64,000 nt of DNA, taken from the NCBI GenBank assembly GCA_977017575.1, contig CDRNVI010000056.1, forward strand, positions 124,001-188,000. Reading direction: 5' to 3'. A program made the translations under genes and the position numbers. Below the pieces are notes generated by a model. The model worked only from the letters and a program-made list of their open reading frames with translations, had not been told where the DNA came from and made no database searches. Each line of letters begins with the position of its first letter. Position 1 is the stretch's first letter. The stretch is from Paramoeba atlantica. Lineage: Eukaryota > Discosea. Below are positions 51,818 through 61,858 of the stretch, in pieces.

Positions 51818-52717
51818 CAGATGCTTTCGGAGTTCGACAAAAAAAAATTGTTAAAAAGGAGCACCGCAATAATCCGTGAGTCGGGGAAAATTTGAGTAAA
51901 CACAGCGCTGAAAATCTAAAAGTTAGAGTCTTACCTGTGTTCAAAAGTTTCCTGTGTTTTGTTAGGGGCCGCGTGAGCCTTCTTCTGCCAAAGCTGAAGA
52001 CGCCGGGCTTGTGACCGCTATCAAGCGTGCTTCCCCCCTAGAGAGGTCTTCCTAAGAAGATAGTTTCATTCTAATGTCTTAGAATTGCTTCCATAATGAA
52101 ACTGACACAATTCCCTACAACGTAGACACATCTACTCTTCAAACGCCCCAACAAGCACACCCGAAGCGCCACGCAGCGCACCATTGTATTCCCCCCCACC
52201 GCATGCTTGTCGACCAGATAGAGAGTGTTTGAGGGGGGTGCCCTTTTTTTTGGTTCTCATAAAATTTTTAAAGTACTGTTCAAACTTTTTTTTAAGCTTT
52301 CAGCTTACTAATTCGCGTCTTATTTTGCGCCTTTCTTACTTCCTTGGCTCCGCAAGTCTTATATTGTTCTCCCGCTCTCTCTCCTTCCGAATCCTGACAT
52401 TGAACTTGACATTGAACGCAAATGAGGCACATGACTGCGCTGCACGTTGGCAATTTCGTTCTTATGCGCATCTTCGTGCAACACATCAAAAACAGTCCGA
52501 GCAGAAAAGGGGATTAGATGCTCAAGCACGGAATTCGACATACACTGTATCTCCGAGTACATACACTGTATCTCCGAAAATATGAAGTGGTTCTGCAGTT
52601 TGCCCACATGCGTGCCATTCCGAATCACCTCCCAAGATCTCCACGTTTCCGACGGGACTGCAGCCCACAGCGCGAGCAGAAAAAGACTTTAAAGGCTCTA
52701 GCACCGCGAATGCTATC
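51818..52717. other. Intergenic with short tandem repeats
   Basis: No clear gene. ACATACACTGTATCTCCGA occurs twice (about 52538-52576). Short frames at 52184-52585 and 52359-52760 overlap on both strands and fit no family. Confidence 0.45.
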
Positions 52718-53230
52718 TCATTCGAAAACAAGCCCCGATGAAAATTTAGGCCTATGGTAACCTGAAGTCAGATGTGTTCCTGGGCGATCTATGCCTGGGC
52801 GATCCATGCTAGGGAGCACTCGAATATCATCGAGGCATTGTGCTCTAGATATTGCTACTGTGAGCTTGGCGAGTTCCGGTCTCTTAGACCACGCCTTATC
52901 ATTTAAGTCAAGAATAACACCGTTCTTCACAATTATACCTTGTACTTTGTGATATACATAGGCAAATCCCAATTCCACTTGAAAGTTTTCTTGGGAAGCA
53001 TTATCATGGTTGAGCGCCGAGAGGCACCTCAGCTCTAATCTGGGGAGACTATAGCCCTTAGTTTCGCCAAAAGGTCTTGAAAGCAGAAACAGAATAGAAC
53101 TTATCATGGTGCTCGCCTTTTTGGCGTAAAATTCTGCACCTGACCCCTTCTCAATGCATTTCATAAAAAAAGGGGCTTTTCGTATATAACGAACACCATC
53201 AATATTGTCGTATGACAAATCGTCTGACAC
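52718..53230 (-). pseudogene. PIF1-like helicase C-terminal fragment
   Basis: Contains ELGFAYVYHKVQGIIVKNGV and LAKLTVAISRAQCLDDIRVL. These correspond to the A-x-T-x-H-K-x-Q-G and Y-V-A-x-S-R-x-x-x-L-D-x-L motifs at the end of PIF1-family helicases. The ATP-binding motifs are absent. The frame is cut off at its 5' side by the hAT element that begins 45 bp away (53275), so it may be an older element split by that insertion. Helitron-type transposons and a host PIF1 gene are the two candidate sources. Confidence 0.55.
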
Positions 53231-53981
53231 AAGGTCTTCTTAGAACAGTGTTCCTGTATTTATAATCTACATACTATACAGGGTATATCATACCCTGGAC
53301 GGTAATAGGTGGTAATTACCACATGCGTGGTAATAGGTGGTAATTACCACTTTTCTATTACCCAATTACCATGACAGAACGTGGGCTGAAATTTACATTC
53401 AGGAAAAAACCATATGTTTACAGAAACGGTATCTTTACCTTTAGAGATCGCTTGCCTCTTTTCTCCATAATGCCCCCCTATACTGTACTTTGACAAGTCT
53501 TGTAACAAGCAACACCTACAGGTATTGTATGGAATGCAATGCAGTGACAAATAGTAAGTACTAATTTAAAAATTTACATGTATGAGTTTACAAAGGAAAA
53601 ACAATGAGAAAATTATAGACTGACGGAAAAAAACCTAGGTAAATCTACATGTATTTATTATTTATGTATTTATTATGTATGTATGTGTTATTATGTATGT
53701 ATTTATTATGTGGTTATTGAATGTATTGAATATAACGTTGCTAAATATAATGTGTACGTTTCGACAAATTATTATCACGATCATAACATGACACGCCATC
53801 ATGCTCGTCTGAAAAATCGAATTTCAAATATAAATAAACTATGAATCGAACAAGCAAAAAAGGGTGAAAGTGAAGCATTATAAAAAATATTTTTTATGTT
53901 TTTTAAATATTGATTTAAAACAAATGTGTTTTCTTTTAGAGTGTCTCAAATCAATAAAAACTTTTTTCACGGTTTCTCACT

Positions 53982-54302
53982 ATGAACTGCGCTCGTTGCA
54001 ATGATTTCGCGTGTACTGACACTTTTTCCTATAGTCTGCTCAGTTCAAAGGAGGAATCTCGCGTTGTTGAATGGATGAAGAACCATGGACTCTTGTACAA
54101 AGCAGTTACTTGCGCGAAACAGCATGCTCCTCTCCCTTGCAACCTTGTAGGAGAGCACTGGATATGCCCTGAGAGGAAAAACTGCCGAGGAAAACTCTAC
54201 TACCTACAACCTCTTCTTACTGCATTTAAGCGACGAACAGCAAAACAGGTGCTTCACGTTCTTTACGGAATGAACCCATTACCCATTAAGACGACTGTGT
54301 GA
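53982..54302 (+). CDS. Zinc-ribbon N-terminus of Merlin-like transposase
   Basis: 106 residues on the + strand inside the hAT element. It reads VVEWMKNHGLLYKAVTC, then GEHWICPERKNCRGKLYYL, the CxxC..W-x-C-x-x-x-x-x-C pattern that begins IS1595/Merlin transposases, and continues KRRTAKQVLHVLYGM. The catalytic core is missing. MNCARCNDFAC at the start adds another possible metal site. It is the only element-type frame on the + strand. It could be a truncated insertion or a domesticated zinc-ribbon protein; the frame is intact. Confidence 0.5.
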   Translation: MNCARCNDFACTDTFSYSLLSSKEESRVVEWMKNHGLLYKAVTCAKQHAPLPCNLVGEHWICPERKNCRGKLYYLQPLLTAFKRRTAKQVLHVLYGMNPLPIKTTV

Positions 54303-54470
54303 AGACCTCAAATTAGTTTGCAGACTCGGCTTTCTGGAAGCGAAACCATAAGAAATAAGTAGTAGCGGTCGAAAAATAGAAAATTAAAAAAATGTTACTT
54401 TTTTTCAAAAAAGGCGCAATAATGCTTCAGTTTGACCCAAAAAAGGTTAAACTATCAGGGATATTTTAAT

Positions 54471-56567
54471 TCATATGCTCAGCTCCGATTCGCTCGTATC
54501 TGTATCACTAGGCGAACCATCTAAATCTGGTACTGTTTCGACCCTGCTGGGACCAACATAATCCAATTTATTTAAATTACCGCGAATAAACATCTGTGTG
54601 GCGATCACATCGCTGTCCAGAGAAGCCTGACGTGGGTTGTATTTCCATCCCATTATGGAAAGAAGAGAATCGCACGCGGTGACTATGGGTGGGACCCACA
54701 AATAGTGCTGAGCGGCACAAAAAATTGGAAACTGGACGGTGCCAACGTCTTCCCACCACTTCCACACCGAGGTATGCAACAAAGGTTTCAAGTGAAAATT
54801 TTTGCAACATGTGTACGAACACCACTCCTCCTCTGTAATGTGAAAAAGAGGTTGATCGCTTTGAAAAAGGTGCTTAGCAACTTCGACAGTGATAATTGGC
54901 CGTTCTTCCACGCGGATATGTCGACTTGACAATATACAATGTGTATGTTTCGGAGAAAAACTCATTACACCTTTCCAATAATACATGTAGGCTTTGTTTT
55001 CAAGTCGTTGTTTGTTCTTCTTCAGTGATTCCAATAGCGTTGTATTGCCATCCGTATTCTCTCCTTCTGCTATTAATCCCTGTATTATGGGGTAGGGAAT
55101 TAAGGCCATTGGTTCATCTGGCATGTCAGACAATTGCTTTAGTGAATTATGAACAATATTCAAATGTGTTAATATTTCATGCACTTGGTTCATGAGCTCT
55201 TGAGTACCATGATCCCTTATAATTTCGGCACATTTCTTGACTGATTCAGATGCACATCCCGAGTTGACTTCATCGGCATGACTTCATCGAGTTGGCTTCA
55301 TCGTTGGTAAATTTTCTTCGATGTACTTCAAACTTTCAAAATGTCCAATGCACCATCTTGTAGCCCCTCCCAATTTAGGGGCTGGAATTTTGTTCATACG
55401 TTTGGCGTGCTCAAGTGCTTCCAGAACTAGTGGATCCTTTTCGTGGAGAGAGTCAGTTCCACGCAACGTCAAAAGCAGCGATCCCACGGGCTGCAAAGAA
55501 AGCGAAGAAAATTTCTCTAGGGAAGTTATCTCTAAGACGCATAACGGGGAGTTTTTGAAAGGGGTTCATTGAATCTCGCGCTATAAGATTAAGAATATGT
55601 CCAAAGCATGATAACTCCTTAACGCAAGGGAGGGCCAAACGGATTCCATTGCATACATTACTCGTGTCCTCTGTGCCCACAGGTGAAATTCGATCATATA
55701 GCTCTTTTAGTTCACGCTCTGTGGCAGCTCGCGCAACGTGGTTGACACCACATCCATCTACCATAAGGTAACGTAGCTTCTGAATCGAATCTCCGAGTCC
55801 ACTTTTTGCAATCTCCAGTCCTTTGAATGCCTTGTAGCGTTTGTGATAAATTGGAGGAAGAACAAATGACTGATTTCCTGCGTATAAGACACTAATCAAC
55901 ACATTCTGGTGCTTTATGTTATCGATGCCGCCGTCAACAGCCAAGCCAAAAAAAGATGTATCGGAAACAGTCAGGTATATTTTATCCCAAATTTCTGTGG
56001 CCAAGCTCTTTTCTGAGCGATGGTACGTCTTTGGACTAGGAAGACATCTCAGGATATGCTCCGGAGGAGCGTGCGGGCGTGATTCTTCGTATGACTTAAC
56101 GAACTTTAAAAGAGCCTCCGTAGATAACTTAGATTTCGCACCCAGACACGGTAAAGTTTTCTCGGTAAAGCATCCGTACCTTTATTTAAGGCAGTTAGCT
56201 GCGGATTAGAGAGTTCCTTTTCTTTCAGAGACTTGCAAGTGGTATTCTTATGAGTGTAATAAGTTTGCTTACAGCGACCGTGAAAAACAGCGCCGCAAGC
56301 TCGACACACAACGTAGCATCTCTGGTTAGCGGCATCTTTTAAAAAGGATGCAGATCCCTAACGATGATCCGTTTCCTTAAAGCACAATTTCGAAGAAGTA
56401 CTGTTAGTATTCTTGAAATCACACAAGACGTAATAAAAATAACAGGATAAATCTCCAAATTTAAGCGGGTCCTCAACGTTCCCAGACTGAACTTTCTTCG
56501 TATTGTTTGAAATATCAGTGACCTTTCTCATTGTGGTCAAGCTTAATTGGCTTGGTCCATCAGCCAC
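54471..56567 (-). pseudogene. hAT-family transposase
   Basis: Read from 56567 down. A basic start is followed by a BED-like zinc finger at 56106-56309 (CRACGAVFHGRCKQTYYTHK, then NTTC). The core at 55453-56004 has FFGLAVDGGIDNIKHQNVLI and VDGCGVNH, the first catalytic Asp regions. 55284-55496 has GGATRWCIGHFESLKYIEEN. The C-terminal dimerisation part at 54471-55193 has KWWEDVGTVQFPIF, AAQHYLWVPPIVTACDSLLS and FIRGN. The pieces lie in different frames, with at least three frame changes, so the gene is disrupted unless introns join some of them. The tail after the dimerisation part is acidic (SPSDTDTSESELSI). Confidence 0.8.
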
Positions 56568-57034
56568 CCGCTGATTAACAGCATCGCGCAGTTCGTTGTT
56601 AATACGACGTGCTGCTCGCTTCCGAGACCTTGGAGTAATATCTGCCTCTTCCGGTCATATCAGGATAGTAACTTGATTAATGAACAGTTTAAAGTAACTA
56701 ACAGTTATGACTTTGATTAAAAGTATACGAGCGTGGGAAAAAGTATGGGGAATAGTAAAAAGTTGGATAAAAGGTACGAACGCCCTTACGTAGGTCCCAG
56801 AGGCACAATAACATCGTATTTTGCACCACAAGAAAGCAGAAGCTCTGTATTAGTAGCGAAAAAAGCCCCCTGTATCACTTAGAACACAATTAGATAGGAT
56901 AACGTAAGACTTTTTAGAAGTCACTCTGTAGACTAAAATATGTGGTAATAGGAGGTAATAGGAGGTAATTACCGTCCAGAGTATGATATATACCCAAATA
57001 TAATCTACATACACCCAAATTGTATATAAAAATA

Positions 57035-57339
57035 CCGTATACCCCCCCCCAGTAACAGAGATTTGGCCATTTTTGGGCTGACCCCCAGTAACAGAGATTT
57101 GGCTCGGGAGGGTGGTTGGAGGGGGGAGGGGGTGTTTGAGCGGGTGGGGGTCGCTGGGCTGGGTGAGGGTGGTTGCGCGGCAGCGATTGGCGTAGTTGCG
57201 GGGATGTCTGGCCAGAAAATCAACGCACCCATGAACAAAAAAGGTCTTTTCCCACCAAAAAAGCATACCCCCCCTAGTAACAGAGATTCGGCCATTTTGG
57301 CCCAAAACCCATTCTATTACTCGGGGGGGGGGTATACGG
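57035..57339. mobile_element. 305-bp TA-flanked mini-element (CCGTATACCCCCC family)
   Basis: Ends CCGTATACCCCCCCCCAGTA and its mirror ending GTATACGG, with TA at 57033-57034 and 57340-57341. Internal GGGCTGACCCCCAGTAACAG and TTGGCTCGGGAGGG are as in the 40.3-kb member. Flanked on both sides by ACCCAAA(T/C)TGTATATA, a short local duplication. Confidence 0.85.
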
Positions 57340-57459
57340 TACCCAAACTGTATATACCCAAATTATCACGGCCAAGCTTAAGGTTCATCTAATAACAATC
57401 CTTAGTTGTTCTCTTTTTTTCCCTTTATGTCAATGCAATATCGATAAAGCGCATCCTCC

Positions 57460-58206
57460 CTAACGGTACAGTTGCGCACCACCACGAATGCGCATCACAT
57501 CACTTCGGAGGATTCGGAACACAAAACACAGAGAAAGAAAATAGAAACTGTGCGAGGCGGTCTTGTCGATCACAGGAATTACACTTGTTGCTTTCCGATT
57601 CGGAAGGGGGGAGATACAGAAGTCCGTAATTTTCTTTTTACCATCGATTTCCTCAATCCTGCACACATTTTCACTCCATTGGACGCCGCCACGTCTTGCA
57701 CGATGTCCTCTTTCATACTTTCGCTTTGACACGGCGACTTCATCGGCCTGGACATCGCGCCAGTTTTCGGGAAGTGACATGCCCAGCCAAGCGACGAAGG
57801 CGATTCCATAATCCAAAGTTTGAGTGAGGCGTGTAATAGTCTTTGGGTCAGCACCTGCTTCTTCACATATCGCTTTGCGCGTGGTCCCTCGATGCATCGC
57901 AATCAAGGTGAAAATCAGTTACTTAAAAGTTACGGATGATCGTTGACCTCGCCCAGATGGTATGTACGGGCATTCGAAAGGAAGTCTTTTCTTACACCGA
58001 GAAAGGCATAGGAAGCACTTGCGTCCCCCTTCCTTCATTAAAGCCATGATATGATTTTTACATTTCGAGCAAAGTGGTGATACATACGTTGGACCGTGTC
58101 GACGGGCCCACTTGTTTATTATTGCATCTTTCACTTTTCCTAACTCCATGACCTTTAGACCATTAACGCAATCAAACGTTTCGCATCCATCACAATCAAA
58201 GTTCAT
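57460..58206 (-). pseudogene. IS1595/Merlin-like transposase
   Basis: The 5' part (57919-58206) carries several Cys pairs (CDGCETFDC, CSKCKNHI, CFLCLSRCKK), a zinc-ribbon start. The 3' part (57460-57906) has a helix-turn-helix-like GTTRKAICEEAGADPKTITR, then VQADEVAVSKRKYERGHRAR, the first catalytic Asp with the typical D-E-x-x-x-x-x-R/K-K-Y. WSENVCRIEEIDGKKKITDF and PLPNRKATSVIPVI follow. The frame then leaves the family (SHSFYFLSLCFVF), so the second Asp and last Glu region is missing. At least one frameshift separates the two parts. Confidence 0.7.
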
Positions 58207-58461
58207 TCAGTTTTATTGCTTAGCAAGGGAAAAATAATTATGGAAAAGTCTGTAGAACACTGTAGAACATATTACTACTGCAAAAAACATTTTACAATTT
58301 TTTTTTGGGGGGGAAAAAAAGTCCCTTTTCACCAACGTTTTTTTGGAATCAGTTTCTATACCTTCGAAACCTGGTTCTTCTTCAGGTTGAACTGCCTCCG
58401 CAAGAGACATGCATCGACCAAAGAAAGGTCTTGCGGCTCATCTTCTAGAAGTGTGAGTATA

Positions 58462-59094
58462 CAGGGGTTGGCACTTGCACCTGGGGGGGTCTAAAATTTG
58501 TAAACACTGTCCAATTTTGGAAGCTAATAGCGCATTCGAGAGCTCTCTCAGAGTTACATGTCTTACAAAAATGTCTTACAAAAAACTATTAGAACACGGG
58601 GTAGAAATTCAAATCGTCAGATGGCTCCCAAACGAGATTTGTCATTTACATTTTATTCAATTTACCTTAAAAAAAGCTTGCCTTTTCTCTGGACAACGAT
58701 GGAACAACGCTTTCGAAAGCTACGAAGCGTGCTTTGGCGATCTGTGTTTTGCTCGTTTTCGTTGGCCACCACAACCGGGTATACCCTTTCTCTTGGGCTT
58801 TGGCACGTGCCTTGTTATGAACAGGGGCGTTGTCCATCGCTACATACGCGCGGTGCCTCCGCAAGTACTGAAACTCGCTTTCGTGGCATAAAAAGGGGGG
58901 AAAAAGAAAAATTGCCGAATTTTCACATCAAAAAAAATAATGGTTTTTATCATCGGATTAAATCGTTTAATTTGAGCGATCCGAATAAGCCAAAGACATA
59001 CAATTCTGAGAGAGCTCTCCAAAGCGCTATTGTTTTACAAAATTGAGCAAATTTTACAAATTTTAGACCCCCCAGGTTTGAGTGCCACCCCCTG
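58462..59094 (-). mobile_element. Tc1/mariner-type element with ~100-bp inverted ends
   Basis: Left CAGGGGTTGGCACTTGCACC, then TGGGGGGGTCTAAAATTTGT, on to GAGAGCTCTCTCAGA; the right end mirrors this for about 100 bp. TA outside each end (58460-58461, 59095-59096) fits the Tc1/mariner target. A minus-strand frame (58667-58864) reads AYVAMDNAPVHNKARAKAQE and LWWPTK, the D-N-A-x-x-H second-Asp motif of this superfamily. The first Asp and last D/E regions are missing, so it is a deletion derivative of 633 bp. Confidence 0.8.
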
Positions 59095-59173
59095 TATGTA
59101 TGTCTATGTGTGAGTATATCTACTTGTATGTCTGATTCTAGAAATTCGGTGACAGGATCTAATAAGATTTACT

Positions 59174-59434
59174 TCATCGCCGGGTTCTGTATGAAGAACA
59201 ATACCCCAGATTAATGACTTCTATTCCACACGCAAGTTTGAAGCCCATGGGTAAGACCCGAGGCCGTAAAACCCGGCTCCCTATTCGTACGCAGCACGCG
59301 TTACCAAGTGCTGCAGATACGGGAATTTGATAATAATAATTTCGCACATCGGCGTGTAGGAAATATGTCTGTGTTTGTGAACAGTCGCCTAAGGAAACTA
59401 GTGCCCGAATTATAGTTACAAACCGGTGACACAC
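59174..59434 (-). mobile_element. Reverse transcriptase fossil
   Basis: The minus strand contains LHADVRNYYYQIPVS and RVLRPRVLPMGFKLACGI. These are the first catalytic-Asp motif (D-x-x-x-x-Y/F-x-Q) and the L-P-M-G-x-x-x-A/S motif of a retroelement reverse transcriptase, most like LTR-kin or tyrosine-recombinase (VIPER/TATE/DIRS-like) elements. It is a short, broken fossil with no ends seen, and looks old. Confidence 0.6.
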
Positions 59435-60560
59435 TTTTTAACGCAATTTAATGTACGTTTTTTTAATTAACGTACTACCTAGTAGCATTAATTAACGTAA
59501 TACAGTTACCCCCCTTACTTCGCCTCCCCCCTTACTTCACCACAGTTAGTCACTGGACGTGTGGTGAAGTAAGGGGGATGTCAGATTTTTCCCCAGGCAA
59601 CTTACCACCTCTTTACACAGCCGGAAGGGTGCACTGCAACCGACCGTTACATCGGGGTAAGGCGAGGCAGAGCCCACGCCCAGTGGTCTTCAAAGGAGGG
59701 ACACAGATGGCACACAAAGATCGATGCACAAAGGTTCTTGGTGCAACTTTTTTGGTGAAGACGACGCTGTCATACCGGGATTTTAAACCACAGTCCGGTT
59801 TAACGTTCCGAGGGGGGATGTTAACGGCTACAGGAACTGCTAATGCTACTTTGCTGCAGGAATAATAACTTTTGAAGATTGTCTTGGGTTCATCGACGCA
59901 ACGGGTTGGTAGCAGCACGTTGTTGCCGCCTTGTACTAACGAAATCGGTAGAGGACTTCGGCCTCGAAACTTCCAAATCTACATGTATAAGTGAAGAGTC
60001 TGGCCTGCCAGTGACCGATCGGAGTAACCCGGAATGATTTAGATTTGTTGAACGATTTCTAATTCAGAACGATTTTCTTCCATGTGAGTTTCATCATCGC
60101 TTTGATCATAAAGTTGCGCCACAGCGTCTTGTAGTTCTTAAATTGGTGTTCAATAGGTTACGTTCTGCGACATTTAAATTTTACGATGTAGGAAATTTTC
60201 ATGGGGAGAAGGTTCAAAACGCATGGGACATCGTAGACAAGTTAAAAGAAACATAAAAGATAGAATGCAACACGAGGTATTACAACACTCAAGAAAAGGA
60301 AATTATGCTCAATGTCGATAGCATAGTGTACTTCAATAATTTGCGGATTTCCGAGAGAACCATAAATTGATCGAACTTTGAATCACTTATTCACCCCCCT
60401 TAGAGGGCTGAAACCACCTGTGTTTGCCTAGGTTTGCCTGGGTTTGCTAATTTTCAATATTGTATTAGGCAACTCATTTTCTTCCTTGGCGAAAAGCACA
60501 GTATATTCTTTAATGCTCTTTTCGCACAATAACTTATTTTTCTTAGATTCACCCAAAAAA

Positions 60561-60732
60561 AAATATTATTCATGATCTTTTGGCGGTTTTTCTTTTTTAG
60601 GCTTTTCGTTAAACGCGAAGGCAGTTTTAAACACGAAGCGCGCAGCATGAGTGACTTCTAAGTTGAAAACAACCACCGCATTTAACGAAGAGCCTAAAAA
60701 AGAAGAATCGCCAAAAGATCATGAATAATATT
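60561..60732. repeat. Palindromic repeat, copy 5 (extended, 172 bp)
   Basis: AATATTATTCATGATCTTTT through GGCG and TTAGGC at the left is mirrored to GATCATGAATAATATT at the right. The centre again contains GAAGCGCGCAGCATGAGTGA and CTTCTAAGTTGAAAAC. This is the longest copy and suggests the full extent of the repeat. Confidence 0.9.
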
Positions 60733-60733
60733 A

Positions 60734-60823
60734 CTGTGACCTTTTACAGAGGAAAAACATCAAACCCCCACTTTATACTTCGTTACTGTTCAAAATGGGC
60801 GAAGTATAAAGGGGGGATCACAG
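60734..60823. mobile_element. 90-bp TA-flanked mini-element
   Basis: CTGTGA ... CCCCCACTTTATACTTCG and the mirror CGAAGTATAAAGGGGGGATC then ACAG, with TA on both sides (60732-60733, 60824-60825). The left side has about 25 extra bases. The smallest member of the TA/C-run group. Confidence 0.7.
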
Positions 60824-60942
60824 TAATATTAGTAGTTGATACTGAAAGTAATGCTAATTTCGTATGATTCGAACATTTCTTTAAGCGTACATGTAGAACA
60901 CTATTACCCTATTGTCGAACCCCCTACATGGACCCCGAACTA

Positions 60943-61240
60943 CCGTAGACCCCCCCCAGTAATAGAATCGATTTTGGGCCAAAATGGCCGAATCCTTGTT
61001 ACTGGGGGGGTATGCTTTTTGGGTGAGAAAGGACCTTTTTTATTCATGAGTTCGTTGACTTTCAGCACATCCAACCCCGCAACCACGCCATTCGCTCCCT
61101 CGCAACCGCCCTCACCCCGCCCAAACACCCCCTCCCTCCTGCAACGACCCTCCCGAGCCAAATCTTTGTTACTGGGGGTCAGCCGAAAAAGGGTCGAATC
61201 CCTTTTACTGGGGGGGGTCTATTACTAGGGGGCTCTACGG
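60943..61240. mobile_element. 298-bp TA-flanked mini-element, inverted
   Basis: CCGTAGACCCCCCCCCAGTA at left and GGGGGCTCTACGG at right, TA outside. Internal marks are those of the 40.3- and 57.0-kb members in reverse order (TTACTGGGGGTCAGCC). Confidence 0.8.
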
Positions 61241-61517
61241 TAGTCTCCGTACTCGCTCCCTACACACTTCCTGCACCCCCTGTACCCGACTGCACCCCCT
61301 AGACCCGACTTCCACCCCCTGGAACCCCCACCCGGATCCTCCAGCGAACTCCATAGCCGAAAAAACTCCAAGTACCATTGCCATTGGTCTCTCTTGGGAC
61401 CTGACTGGGTTTGCATTTTACTGGTTTCAGCCCTCTTACTTCACCACCCCCCTTACTTCACCAAAAAGTACGGGTTTTGGACCAAAAATTGGGGGCTAAG
61501 TAGGGGGGATAACGGTA

Positions 61518-61858
61518 ACTCACGTAGAATTACGAAATTTGTTGAATTTTACTAAGAGAAAACTAAAATTCGGGCCGCTTCGCGGCGCGTGTATTTCAAG
61601 GGAATAAAGATAAAGGGTACCTTGAAGGGGACACTACATATTCCAAGTATAACGTAACATAACCACCACGCGGTGCAGTGTTTTTGAATCCCCCCTGATA
61701 GGCAGAATATGGCAGAATACGGCAGATTGAGCGACCGCCTCCCCTCTTTTTGTAAGTTTTATTCCATTTTTTGGAATCAAAAAGAAAGGAATTGGAATCG
61801 TCCATTTCATTTACATTTAGAGAGTAGTACTTTGAACTAACACTCGTACTTCGACACC
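61518..61858. other. Leader region of the next LRR gene
   Basis: 340 bp; GGCCGCTTCGCGGCGCG hairpin at about 61574. GGCAGAATA occurs three times near 61701-61725. No gene. Confidence 0.5.

Larger units (their letters stand above)
53275..56999 (-). mobile_element. hAT transposon with inverted ends
   Basis: Inverted ends: TATACAGGGTATATCATACC then CTGGACGGTAAT at the left, and ATTACCGTCCAGAGTATGAT then ATATACCCAAATA at the right. The 13-bp ATAATCTACATAC flanks both sides directly (53262-53274 and 57000-57012), and it contains an 8-bp CTACATAC that fits a hAT target duplication. GGTAATAGGTGGTAATTACC-type repeats lie just inside each end. A hAT transposase occupies 54471-56567 on the minus strand. 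Total about 3.7 kb. Confidence 0.8.
59503..61515. mobile_element. 2-kb TA-flanked element (CTTACTTCACC ends)
   Basis: Left CAGTTACCCCCCTTACTTCG; right mirrored as GGGGGCTAAGTAGGGGGGAT then AACGG. TA outside both (59501-59502, 61516-61517). CTTACTTCACC or its complement recurs two to three times near each end (59531, 59560, 61435, 61455). The internal 59580-60560 has short frames only (59578-59865 is not recognised). Three smaller elements are nested inside: 60561-60732, 60734-60823 and 60943-61240. Confidence 0.6.
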
